Below, piece by piece: positions 33,531 to 42,085 of a DNA stretch of 64,000 nt. The first letter of the stretch is position 1. The number at the start of each line of letters is the position of its first letter. Origin of the DNA: Natrinema gari JCM 14663 (GTDB lineage Archaea; Halobacteriota; Halobacteria; Halobacteriales; Natrialbaceae); NCBI RefSeq assembly GCF_000337175.1, contig NZ_AOIJ01000049.1:1-64000 (forward strand). The letters are read 5' to 3'. The notes under the pieces are model-generated. The model did not search any database. It was not told the DNA's origin and worked only from the letters and a program-made list of their open reading frames with translations. A program made the position numbers and the translations under genes.

Positions 33531-33680
33531 GTCTCAGTACGCGACCGCCCGGGCTAAAGACGTTCCGTGACGCGAGCGCGAGGGCGACTCACTCCCGAGC
33601 GACGAGTCCGCTCGACACTCGCGTTCGGACGACGAGCGAAACCCGAAACCGGGAAACCGACCCGTCCGCTACGACCGTTC

Positions 33681-34154
33681 ATGACCGAGAAAACCGGCAC
33701 CTTCGTCGTCACACACGCCGAGCCCGATTCGGCGGTCGTCCGCGATGTCGAGACCGCACAGGTCCACACCCTCGGATCGAACCCCGACCTCGAGGTCCAC
33801 GACGTGCTCGAGGCGACCGTCGCGCCCGAGCCGCCGCTGGACGTCACCTGGGAACTGGTCGACATCGCGGACCGACGCGCGATCGAACTGGTCGACAGCG
33901 ACCTCGAGCCGACCACGTACGAGAAGGAGTTGGCGGCCGAGGCTGAGATCGGCGACCTGGTCCAGGAAGAACGAGCCGGGACTGGAGAAATCCACGTCTT
34001 CAGCGTACCCGAGGACGAGGTCGAACCCGCAGCGCAAGACGTGCTCGCGGACGAGGAAACGATCTCGCGGGCGGCCCGGCTCGAGGCGGTTCGCGTGGAG
34101 GTTCGTCGGTCGGTCGACGACGGCGTCTTGAGCGTGCGATACTTGCCCGACTGA
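33681..34154 (+). CDS. Conserved haloarchaeal protein (DUF5812-like)
   Basis: 157 residues, starting MTEKTGTFVVTHAEPDSAVVRDV. The N-terminal half is a beta-rich segment (VRDVETAQVHTLGSNPDLEVHDVLEA) and the C-terminal half is acidic and helical. I believe this is the DUF5812 family, for which no function is known. The ATG at 33681 is preferred over a frame extension rich in arginine. Confidence 0.82.
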   Translation: MTEKTGTFVVTHAEPDSAVVRDVETAQVHTLGSNPDLEVHDVLEATVAPEPPLDVTWELVDIADRRAIELVDSDLEPTTYEKELAAEAEIGDLVQEERAGTGEIHVFSVPEDEVEPAAQDVLADEETISRAARLEAVRVEVRRSVDDGVLSVRYLPD

Positions 34155-34301
34155 CCGGTCACGGGTCACACCGGCGAGTCGTATCGATACCGGCGACGGA
34201 ACCGGCCACCGTTCCCTTGTGGTAGATGATCGCGTGACCGTGGGGATGGACTGTCGGAATTGAGAAGGCTTACTTCGGGGGGGATACCAGTAGACGGATA
34301 T

Positions 34302-35174
34302 ATGGCGTATTTCGACGTACCGGAGATCGACTACACCCGGTACAGTAACCGCCAACTCGTGGCGGTCCCGCTTGCGGTCCTCGCAGTGGCACTGCTCGTC
34401 CTCGTCGGGTCGTTTCTCGTCTTGGGCTCGCCGGTCCCGATGGGAATGGACTTCGCCGGCGGGACGGAACTGACGGTGCAGACGTCGACGCCCCAGGATG
34501 ATATCGCCGGGGCGTTCGACCAAGATGCAAACGTGAGAAGCACGGGAACCGACAACCAGTACGTCGTGCAGTTCTCCGAGTCCGACTCGGAGTCGCTCCG
34601 GACGCAGGCCGAGTCCGAGCTCGAACAGGACGGGAGCGCCGATATCGTCCAGTCCGCCTCGTCGATGGGCGCGACGTTCGGGCAGCAAAACCAGCAGACG
34701 GCGTTGCTCGGCATCATCGTCGCGTTCGTCGGCATGAGCGCGATCGCGTTCATTCTCTTTCGAACGTTCGTCCCGTCGATCGCGATCGTCATTTCGGCGT
34801 TCTCCGATCTCATGATCCCGCTCGCGTTCATGCGGCTGACCGGGATCCCGCTCTCGCTGGGGACGGTCGCCGGGCTGTTGATGCTGATCGGGTATTCGGT
34901 GGACTCCGATATCCTGTTAAACAATCACATCCTGCGGCGGGGCGGTGATTTCTACGACAGCACCTATCGCGCGATGCGGACCGGTATCACGATGACCGTC
35001 ACGTCGATGGCCGCGATGCTCGTGATGGGTGTCGTGGCGTTCGTACTCGGCATCGATCTCCTGGCATCGATCGGAATCATCCTGTTCGTCGGCCTCGCAG
35101 CCGACCTGATGAACACGTACATGCTGAACCTAAGCTTGCTTCGCTGGTACAAGTTCGAGGGGGTCCGCTCATGA
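34302..35174 (+). CDS. secF: Preprotein translocase subunit SecF
   Basis: A 290-residue SecF with six spans that pairs with SecD to pull exported proteins from SecYE. The first periplasmic-side motif is GMDFAGGTEL. TM4-5 carry GYSVDSDILLNNHILRR, the counterpart of the conserved SecF ion-path segment. The start MAYFDVPEIDYTRY is preferred over an ATG 42 bases upstream. It overlaps secD by four bases (ATGA, 35171-35174). Confidence 0.96.
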   Translation: MAYFDVPEIDYTRYSNRQLVAVPLAVLAVALLVLVGSFLVLGSPVPMGMDFAGGTELTVQTSTPQDDIAGAFDQDANVRSTGTDNQYVVQFSESDSESLRTQAESELEQDGSADIVQSASSMGATFGQQNQQTALLGIIVAFVGMSAIAFILFRTFVPSIAIVISAFSDLMIPLAFMRLTGIPLSLGTVAGLLMLIGYSVDSDILLNNHILRRGGDFYDSTYRAMRTGITMTVTSMAAMLVMGVVAFVLGIDLLASIGIILFVGLAADLMNTYMLNLSLLRWYKFEGVRS

Positions 35175-36811
35175 ATCCGATAGACGGCGTCAAGCAAAAC
35201 TGGCGGGTCCTCCTGCTCGTGGTGTTTCTCACCTTTTCGGTCATCGCGTTGTTCGTTCCCGGCGGCATCGTCGCCGACAGCAGCGTCGCAAACGACAGCG
35301 TCGAGAGCGGCCCGACGAACCTCGAGTTCGGACTCGATCTCGAGGGTGGCACCCGCGTCAGGGCACCGGTCACTGGGATGACCGCCGCCGACATCGATGC
35401 CGGCGTCGTCAGCGACAGCGGGCAAGTCGATGGGGACCGGATCGAGGAGATCGAGTCGACGCTGTATACGGATCTCGAACTGGATCGGGCCGATGCCAAA
35501 GTTACCGTCGCCGACGACGGGTCCGTCTCCGCGGAGGTGTTTACCGACAACGTGACGCACGCGGAGTTCGCCGGAGCACTGCAGTCGGCGAACGTCGACG
35601 CGTCCGAGGAGGACATTCACGACGGCGTCACCGAGCAAACCCGTAACGAGATCATTAGTACGCTGCGTACGAAGATCAACGAGGCGGGTCTCTCCGGAGG
35701 CTCGGTCTCCGAGCAGACGATGCAGGGTACGAACTACATCGTCGTCGAAGTGCCGAACATGGACTCCGATGAACTCCGGAAGCTACTCTCCGAGCGCGGG
35801 GTCGTCGAAGTCGTGGCCTACTTCCCGGACGAAACCGGAAATCAGACCAACGAGACGGTGTTGACCCAGGAACAGATCGCCAACGTCGACCCGCCTCAGC
35901 AGCCACCGGGGCCACAAGGGCAATCTCGCGGATACGTCGTCCCCGTGCAGGTCAAGGATGGTGAAGCCGCCGAGCAGTTCCAACGGGATATGGAGCGATA
36001 CGGCTTCCTCGACGAGGGGTATACGCCACAGGGAGCGTGTGACCTCCCCGAGGAGAACGGCTCCATCAGCTTCGATCACGAGGGAGAGCAGTACTGTCTG
36101 CTGACGATTTCGGACGGGGAAGTCGTCGACGCCCACTCGATGGGCGGTCTCGCCGACGGAATGATCGCCGGCAACTGGGTGAACGATCCGAGTTTCCAGA
36201 TGGGCGCACCGAGCCAACAGGAGGCCCAGTCACTTTCGGTCAACCTCCGCGCCGGGAGCCTGCGTGCGCCGCTGGACCTGAGCCCCGAAAACGCCCAGAT
36301 CTACTCGATTACGCCGACCCACGCCGATCAGTTCAAGCAGTACTCCCTACTGATCGGACTGCTCTCGGTGGTCACGGTCAGTGGCGTCGTCTACACCCGA
36401 TACACGGACACGCGCATCGCCCTCCCGATGATCGTCACGGCGCTGTCGGAGGTCGTGATCCTGCTCGGATTCGCGGCGATGATACGCATGCCGCTTGATC
36501 TCTCCCACGTCGCCGGGTTCATCGCCGTCGTCGGGACCGGGGTCGACGACCTCGTGATCATCGCCGACGAGGTGTTGGACGAAGGCGACGTTAGCTCGGC
36601 GCGGGTCTTCCAGTCGCGGTTCCGGAAGGCGTTCTGGGTCATCGGTGCCGCCGCGGCGACGACCATCATCGCCCTCTCGCCGCTTGCGGTCCTGAGCCTC
36701 GGCGATCTGAAAGGCTTCGCTATCATCACCATCCTGGGCGTGCTCATCGGGGTACTCATCACCCGGCCCGCCTACGGTGATATCCTGCGTCGGCTGCTGA
36801 CCGATCGCTAA
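35171..36811 (+). CDS. secD: Preprotein translocase subunit SecD
   Basis: A 546-residue SecD. TM1 is LLLVVFLTFSVIALFVPGG, followed by GLDLEGGTRV (the D1 motif) and a large extracellular domain (about 60-400). Five more spans contain GTGVDDLVIIADEVLDE. Haloarchaea export many proteins by Tat, so SecDF should serve membrane-protein insertion and the smaller Sec secretome. Co-transcribed with secF. Confidence 0.96.
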   Translation: MNPIDGVKQNWRVLLLVVFLTFSVIALFVPGGIVADSSVANDSVESGPTNLEFGLDLEGGTRVRAPVTGMTAADIDAGVVSDSGQVDGDRIEEIESTLYTDLELDRADAKVTVADDGSVSAEVFTDNVTHAEFAGALQSANVDASEEDIHDGVTEQTRNEIISTLRTKINEAGLSGGSVSEQTMQGTNYIVVEVPNMDSDELRKLLSERGVVEVVAYFPDETGNQTNETVLTQEQIANVDPPQQPPGPQGQSRGYVVPVQVKDGEAAEQFQRDMERYGFLDEGYTPQGACDLPEENGSISFDHEGEQYCLLTISDGEVVDAHSMGGLADGMIAGNWVNDPSFQMGAPSQQEAQSLSVNLRAGSLRAPLDLSPENAQIYSITPTHADQFKQYSLLIGLLSVVTVSGVVYTRYTDTRIALPMIVTALSEVVILLGFAAMIRMPLDLSHVAGFIAVVGTGVDDLVIIADEVLDEGDVSSARVFQSRFRKAFWVIGAAAATTIIALSPLAVLSLGDLKGFAIITILGVLIGVLITRPAYGDILRRLLTDR

Positions 36812-36870
36812 CGCTTCGATCCCGTTCTTTCGCTCCGTCAATTCCACCGCTCCACTCTCCCGCCGCCGTG

Positions 36871-36978
36871 TCAGCGTGCAGTGTGACAGCGTGGACACCA
36901 GTCGACGGTTCCGTCATCTCCGTACACGCGTGCAAAATCGTACGAGACGGGACGCTCGCAGGTCGTACAGACCGGCAT
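36871..36978 (-). CDS. 35-residue zinc-finger microprotein
   Basis: Translation from ATG 36976-36978 gives MPVCTTCERPVSYDFARVYG, then DDGTVDWCPRCHTAR. Two CxxC pairs (C4/C7 and C28/C31) are spaced as in a single zinc knuckle. Small one-domain zinc-finger proteins are abundant in haloarchaea and some affect motility or biofilm formation. It is antisense-adjacent to the secD 3' end (60 bases away). Confidence 0.72.
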   Translation of the reverse strand: MPVCTTCERPVSYDFARVYGDDGTVDWCPRCHTAR

Positions 36979-37122
36979 CGAATCACCAATCTACGACACC
37001 GGTGGGACGAGTAATAACAGTGAGCCTGCGATTGCAACGGGCGCTTGAGACCGGACTTCCGTCGCCGAGACGCGGTGAATCGCGGTTCCGAGGGCGATCG
37101 CAGAACCGCCGCCGTCGACGTG

Positions 37123-38019
37123 TTATGGCTGGGTCAGGTCGCGCTGGAACTCGTCGAAGACCTCGAGGTCCGCGGGGAGGTCGTACGCGAGGTGGCGCTC
37201 GTCCTGCCGGTTGGTGCCGGCGTCGTCGATCGGTGTGGCGACGTCCTCCCAGCCGGGTTTGATCTTGACGCTTGTGGCGGGCATCCCGATCGCGATGTGG
37301 TGGGCGGGGATGTCGTGTTGGACGATGCCGCGCGCGCCGACGATTGCGTTTTCGCCGACTTTGCAGCCGGCACGGACCATCGCGTCGTAGGTGAGGCGGA
37401 CATCGTCTTCGACGATCGTGTGATAGTTGCGGACCTCGGTCTGGTCGACAACGTCGTGGTCGTGACTGTAGATGTGGACGCCGTCGGAGACCGAGACGCG
37501 GTCGCCGATGGTGAGTTTCCCGCGGTCGTCCAGATGGACATCGTCGTGGACGACCGTGTTGTCTCCGATCGTGATGTTGTGGCCGTAGGTGAACGTGATC
37601 CCTTTGAAGAACCGACAGTCGTCGCCACACTCCTCGAAGAGGTGATCGGCGAGCATCCGCCGGAACCGCAGGGCGAACTCGACGTTGTCCGCGATCGGCA
37701 GGCTGTCGAACTGTCGCCAGAGCCACTGGAGGTGTTTGGACCGCCGAAACTGCGCTTCGTCCTTCTCCGCGTAGTACTCGCTCTCGAGGGTCGTGTTACA
37801 GGGATCGTAGCTCTGCAGGCGGACCCGTTCGGCCGCCGAGACGGACGCGCCGTTCTGCCAGCGCTCGTAGGCCTCGCGGTCGCCTGAGAGATCGATCAGC
37901 ACGTCCTCGACGACCGAGCAGGTGTCCTCGTCGCTCGAGAGTCGCCGATCGACCGTATCGATAAACTCGCGCATCCCCGTGTCCGCCTCCTCGGGGAGCG
38001 ACACGTACCGCTTTGTCAT
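37123..38019 (-). CDS. Left-handed beta-helix acyltransferase (hexapeptide repeat)
   Basis: A 298-residue protein. An N-terminal helical region (1-120; ERWQNGASVSAAERVRLQSYDPCNTT) precedes hexapeptide repeats (about 125-235): ITIGDNTVVHDDVHLDDRG, LTIGDRVSVSDGVHIYSHDHDV, IVGARGIVQHDIPAHHIAIGMPA. The His pair in YSHDH matches the catalytic base of maltose/galactoside acetyltransferases. It should transfer an acetyl or acyl group to a sugar or nucleotide-sugar hydroxyl. The acceptor is unknown. Confidence 0.88.
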   Translation of the reverse strand: MTKRYVSLPEEADTGMREFIDTVDRRLSSDEDTCSVVEDVLIDLSGDREAYERWQNGASVSAAERVRLQSYDPCNTTLESEYYAEKDEAQFRRSKHLQWLWRQFDSLPIADNVEFALRFRRMLADHLFEECGDDCRFFKGITFTYGHNITIGDNTVVHDDVHLDDRGKLTIGDRVSVSDGVHIYSHDHDVVDQTEVRNYHTIVEDDVRLTYDAMVRAGCKVGENAIVGARGIVQHDIPAHHIAIGMPATSVKIKPGWEDVATPIDDAGTNRQDERHLAYDLPADLEVFDEFQRDLTQP

Positions 38020-38142
38020 ACCCCGAGGTATTGCCCGCCGAGTTCATAGGGGTTCGGTTGTGCGGACCGGGTTGCCGGACCCGCCGGTACGGATGGTTTG
38101 GTGCGGGCGAGAAACATGGCCCGTACCCGGGTGTCGGCGGGG

Positions 38143-38358
38143 TCACTCCCGGCTGGACTGCCACTCCGAGAGCAGCAACGCGGGCAGTGCGAGTGCGCCG
38201 ATAAGCAACAACCCGCCGCCGACGACCGCGCCGACCGTGACCCGATCCCCGGGGAGTTCGAGATACCGCACGACGGCGAGTCCGAGCGGGACGAGAGCGA
38301 GGAGGATCGCCAGCAGGAGCCGGCTGGAAACCCGGGCCCGAGTGCGGGAGTCATCCAT
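38143..38358 (-). CDS. Small two-span membrane protein, function unknown
   Basis: 71 residues from MDDSRTRARVSSR, with two hydrophobic segments, LLLAILLALVPLGLAVVRYLEL and VTVGAVVGGGLLLIGALALPALL. The positively charged N-terminus suggests both ends are cytoplasmic. No recognised family. Confidence 0.7.
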   Translation of the reverse strand: MDDSRTRARVSSRLLLAILLALVPLGLAVVRYLELPGDRVTVGAVVGGGLLLIGALALPALLLSEWQSSRE

Positions 38359-38482
38359 ACCCCTATTTGTCAATCACAGGGCAAGAATGGTTCGACTCGA
38401 GGGGCCGGCGACCCGAACCCGTTCGGACGTGCTACTCGGGCGTTCCGTTCACCATAAGTTCCCCCGCTACGAAGGGCCGAAC

Positions 38483-39538
38483 ATGCACTACAGCGAACTG
38501 GGCGACTCGGGCGTCGAGGTCAGCGAAGTCGGGTTCGGCGCGTGGACCGTCGGCACCGACTGGTGGGGTGACCGATCGGACGACGACGCGATCGAGATGC
38601 TCCAGTACGCCGTCGAGCAGGGGATCACCTACTTCGACACGGGCGACGTTTACGGCCACGGCAACAGCGAGGAGTTGGTTGGCGAGGCGCTCGCCGGGGT
38701 CCGCGACGAGGTCACGATCGCGACGAAAGTCGGCTACGACTTCTACAACAACCCGCAGGCCGGCCACGGCGAACTCCCCAAGGAGATGGAGCCGTCGTAC
38801 CTTCGGGACGCCGTCGACAAGAGCCTCGAGCGCCTCGGCCTCGACTCCGTCGACGTCCTCCAACTCCACAACGCGGATGTCGACGAGATCACGCCCGACG
38901 TGCTCGAACTGCTCGACGAACTCGAGGAGGAGGGTCTGATCGACGCCACCGGCCTCGCGCTCGGCCCCTCGATCGGCTGGCTCGCGGAAGGCGACCTCGC
39001 GATCGAGGAGGAGTTCGACTCCGTCCAGTTGGTCTGGAACGTCCTCGAGCAGGAGGTCGGGAACCACTTCCTCGAGACGATCGAGCGGACCGGCTCGTCG
39101 ACGAGCCTGATCCCCCGCGTGCCCCACTCCTCGGGGATCTTAAACGAGCAAGTCACTCCCGAGACTGAACTCGACGAGGGTGATCACCGTGGGTTCCGCC
39201 CCGACGAGTGGTACGAGACCGGCTGGGAGAAACTCGAGCAACTGCGCTTCCTGGAACGCGACGGCGAGCGGACGATGGGCCAGGCGTCGATCGCGTGGCT
39301 CCTCAGTCACGAGCCGGTCGCGACCGTGACGCCGACGTTCCGCACGAAGGCGGACATCGACGAGTGGACGGCCGCCAGCGACGTGCCGAAGCTCACCGAC
39401 GAGGAGATGACCCGCGTTGCGGAGCTGTACGAGACCGACTTCGACATCGACCGCGACGACGGCATGGACGCGCTGCGCTCTTCGGTCGACGGCGCGGACA
39501 TCGAGTCGGCCGGCCTGGACAAACTCGCGGCCGACTGA
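38483..39538 (+). CDS. Aldo/keto reductase
   Basis: A 351-residue NADPH-dependent oxidoreductase of the AKR superfamily. The catalytic tetrad is visible: D52 and Y57 (FDTGDVYGHG), K82 (IATKVGYD) and H129 (LQLHN). The start MHYSELGDSGVEV is typical of the AKR11-13 type and has a TATA-like element (cataag, about 38452-38457) 28 bases upstream. A much longer frame upstream runs through the neighbouring small membrane-protein gene and is not real. The substrate is unknown. Confidence 0.93.
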   Translation: MHYSELGDSGVEVSEVGFGAWTVGTDWWGDRSDDDAIEMLQYAVEQGITYFDTGDVYGHGNSEELVGEALAGVRDEVTIATKVGYDFYNNPQAGHGELPKEMEPSYLRDAVDKSLERLGLDSVDVLQLHNADVDEITPDVLELLDELEEEGLIDATGLALGPSIGWLAEGDLAIEEEFDSVQLVWNVLEQEVGNHFLETIERTGSSTSLIPRVPHSSGILNEQVTPETELDEGDHRGFRPDEWYETGWEKLEQLRFLERDGERTMGQASIAWLLSHEPVATVTPTFRTKADIDEWTAASDVPKLTDEEMTRVAELYETDFDIDRDDGMDALRSSVDGADIESAGLDKLAAD

Positions 39539-39572
39539 GCGCCCGCCTCGAGCGGGGGCCGGCTGCCTCGAT

Positions 39573-39842
39573 CTAGTCGGTCGTCGATTCCGAGAGCCTG
39601 AATTCGAACTCCAGCGTCCCGTCCGTTTTGACGTTCACGCCTCCGAGTCGGTCCGAGAGTTGCGCTCGCGCCTGCGAACTCGGTTCGACCGTGACGGAGA
39701 CGCTGTTGCTGTTGGCGTTGTACGTGATATTGCCGACCGTGACGGCGAACTCGAAGAGTTCCGGCACGTCCTCCCTGACCCGGGTTCGCACGTCGTCGAC
39801 CTCCGACCGAACGTCGGACATCTCCTCGTTTAACGTGCTCAT
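39573..39842 (-). CDS. Small conserved haloarchaeal protein, function unknown
   Basis: 89 residues from MSTLNEEMSDVRSEVDDVRTR: an N-terminal amphipathic helix, then a beta-rich domain (FEFAVTVGNITYNANSNSV, SVTVEPSSQARAQL, GTLEFEFRLSE). The start is set by a TATA element 26 bases upstream. Longer readings with an upstream ATG would start before the predicted transcript. No signal peptide results from this start. Confidence 0.75.
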   Translation of the reverse strand: MSTLNEEMSDVRSEVDDVRTRVREDVPELFEFAVTVGNITYNANSNSVSVTVEPSSQARAQLSDRLGGVNVKTDGTLEFEFRLSESTTD

Positions 39843-39863
39843 TAACACTGCTAGCACTCCCCA

Positions 39864-39873
39864 CAATATAACC
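39864..39873 (-). promoter_or_regulatory. TATA element deciding the start of the 89-residue protein
   Basis: GGTTATATTG on the minus strand is centred 26 bases before the ATG at 39842. This implies a leaderless mRNA and excludes the ATG at 39875. Confidence 0.6.
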
Positions 39874-40118
39874 ATGGAGCCTGTTTGTGACGAGTCCCGA
39901 GCGTCGCAACGAGGGTCGCGTACGCCGGCGAACGTCGCGGGCGTCTGTTGTGTTCGGGAGGACAATGTCGGTTCGAGGGGCGACCGCGGTCCGGTGGTCG
40001 GGACGCGACAAGCGAGCGAGGGCGTCGGCGTCCCGCGTATATACGGCCCTCTATATCTGGGTCAGCATCCTATCCGAACACGGACCGACCATCTAGTCGA
40101 CGAACACCATCCAGACCC

Positions 40119-40265
40119 ATGACACCGTACGAATTCACCTGTCCCGACTGTCATCGGGAGATTCCGGTGACCGATCCGATGCGCGAGGCGACGCTAGCGA
40201 ACGGCTGTCCGGTTTGCGGGCGGGCGGTAGCCGAAGACAACTTTGGGACCGGGTCCCGTTGTTAG
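40119..40265 (+). CDS. 48-residue zinc-ribbon microprotein
   Basis: From ATG 40119: MTPYEFTCPDCHREIPVTDP, then MREATLANGCPVCGRAVAED. The CPxC pairs at C8/C11 and C30/C33 make a rubredoxin-like zinc knuckle. It belongs to the small zinc-ribbon proteins common in haloarchaea. The 276-base gap before it holds a TATA-like tract at about 40047-40060. Confidence 0.78.
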   Translation: MTPYEFTCPDCHREIPVTDPMREATLANGCPVCGRAVAEDNFGTGSRC

Positions 40266-40442
40266 GACGGACACCACGCGGTTCCGTACTCGCCGTTCGA
40301 ACACTCACCGTTCTTCCGTCGCTCACCGCTCGGACACCCGTTCGCGTGGAGCGAAGCGGAGGTGAGTGCACGTTGAAGTCGTTGTATTGATGAGTGATAC
40401 TAACAGACGGCTGAGTATGTCTCACATTGTGGTGACGGTCGC

Positions 40443-41432
40443 ATGACCGTACAGCGATCGGTAGAACGGATCGGCGCGGTGACGAGCAAGTACTTCCTCG
40501 TCTGGGTCCTGGTCGTCTCCCCGCTGGCACTGTACTCGCCCGAGACGTTCACCTGGATCGAACCCTATATCACGCCGCTGCTGGGCATCATCATGCTCGG
40601 GATGGGGCTGACGCTGACTCCCGATGACTTCCGTCGCATCCTCGAGCGTCCGCGGGATGTATTCATCGGGGCACTGGGGCAGTGGATTCTGATGCCGACG
40701 ATCGCCTACGCCCTCGTCGCCGTGCTGGAGTTGCCGGCGGAGATCGGTCTCGGATTGATCCTCGTCGGCGCAGCGCCGGGCGGAACCGCGTCGAACGTGA
40801 TGACCTATCTCGGTCGCGGCGATGTCGCGCTCTCGGTGTCGATCACGTCGGTGACGACGATCGCCGCGCCGCTCGTGATGCCGGCGTGGATCGTCCTGCT
40901 CGCGGGTGAGTCGATTACCGTCACGTTCGGCGCGATGGCGACCTCGATCGGACAGGTCGTTTTGCTCCCGGTCGTCGCCGGTCTCGTCGTGCGCCATCTG
41001 CTCGACGCGTACGCGCCGGCGGTCGCGCAGGCGGGGCTGTCGATCTTTCCTGCGATCAGCGTGATCGCGATCGTCGCCATCGTCGCGGCCGTTGTGGGAC
41101 TCAGCGTCGAGACGATTCTCGGCGCGAGCGCCCTCGTCTTCCTCGCAGTCGTCGTCCACAACGGGCTCGGTCTGGGGGCTGGCTACGCCGTCGGGCACGC
41201 GGCGAACATGGCCGAAGACCGGGCACGGGCGTGTGCGTTCGAGGTCGGCCTCCAGAACAGCGGGCTCGCCGTCGCGCTGGCGACGACCTATTTCAGTCCG
41301 AGCGCCGCGCTGATCCCGGCGCTCTTTAGCGTCTGGCACAACGTTTCCGGGCCGGCGCTCGCGACCCTGTTTACTCAACTCGACGGCGACGCGCCCGCTG
41401 GGGACGAGGAACCGGCCGTCGCCTCCGACTGA
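40443..41432 (+). CDS. Bile acid:sodium symporter (BASS) family transporter
   Basis: A 329-residue membrane protein with about ten spans. GLILVGAAPGGTASNVMTYL (107-126) is the crossover motif that binds sodium in BASS transporters, and FEVGLQNSGLAVALAT is the second one. Family members move organic acids (bile acids, pyruvate, pantoate) with sodium. The substrate here is unknown. Monocistronic. Confidence 0.93.
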   Translation: MTVQRSVERIGAVTSKYFLVWVLVVSPLALYSPETFTWIEPYITPLLGIIMLGMGLTLTPDDFRRILERPRDVFIGALGQWILMPTIAYALVAVLELPAEIGLGLILVGAAPGGTASNVMTYLGRGDVALSVSITSVTTIAAPLVMPAWIVLLAGESITVTFGAMATSIGQVVLLPVVAGLVVRHLLDAYAPAVAQAGLSIFPAISVIAIVAIVAAVVGLSVETILGASALVFLAVVVHNGLGLGAGYAVGHAANMAEDRARACAFEVGLQNSGLAVALATTYFSPSAALIPALFSVWHNVSGPALATLFTQLDGDAPAGDEEPAVASD

Positions 41433-41567
41433 CCCGCTCGAGAACGCGGACTCGACTGCCTCGCTTGCGAGCCGGCGGGTGACCGACCCGACCACGCAAT
41501 TCCCTTATACTCATTCAATCACCTCTATGACAGCGTTTTACCGTGGAACAGTGTGGTACTGAATAGC

Positions 41568-42032
41568 ATGTGCGACGTAACGTACGTCCGGAAAGCGTGT
41601 GCGTACATCACTCGCGGAACGGGCGAGCTACTGGTTTTCGAGGGGCCGGAACACGACGGGCTGCAGATCCCGAAGGGAACGCTCGAGACGGGCGAATCAC
41701 CGCGGGACGCGCTGTTCAGGGAGGTCCGCGAGGAGAGCGGCCTCGGAACGTTGAACGGGACGCGACACCTGACGACGGATATCTGGACGCGCCGCGAGGA
41801 GCCACCAAAGCGGTACGTGCGCCACTTCTTCCACGCGACAGTGTACGAACCGCGCGACAACTGGAGTCACAGCGTCACTGACGGCGGCGAGGAACACGGT
41901 GCCGAGTTCGAGTTCCGCTGGCGGCAGCCGACGGCCGTCGAGGACGCCGAGTTCGCACTCGACCTCGACGAGTACGTCGGTCTGCTCCCGTCCGCACCCG
42001 ATCCCGACGCGGTCGCGAGCGCTGCTGACTGA
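41568..42032 (+). CDS. NUDIX hydrolase
   Basis: 154 residues from MCDVTYVRKACAYI. The Nudix box fits exactly: G37, E43, R51-E52, E55-E56, G58 within GTLETGESPRDALFREVREE. These metal-binding glutamates hydrolyse nucleoside diphosphate derivatives. The substrate is unknown. A TATA-like GTTTTACC lies about 29 bases before the ATG. It is convergent with the FAU-1-type gene. Confidence 0.92.
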   Translation: MCDVTYVRKACAYITRGTGELLVFEGPEHDGLQIPKGTLETGESPRDALFREVREESGLGTLNGTRHLTTDIWTRREEPPKRYVRHFFHATVYEPRDNWSHSVTDGGEEHGAEFEFRWRQPTAVEDAEFALDLDEYVGLLPSAPDPDAVASAAD

Positions 42033-42085
42033 CCGCGGTTGGCTCTCGCGACGTTCCGAACGGGCGGACGTGCCGGCGGGGTATC

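Noticed and set aside
37922-38482. N-terminal extension of the aldo/keto reductase
   Set aside because: The extension crosses an oppositely oriented membrane-protein gene and a promoter. The ATG at 38483 gives the usual AKR N-terminus.
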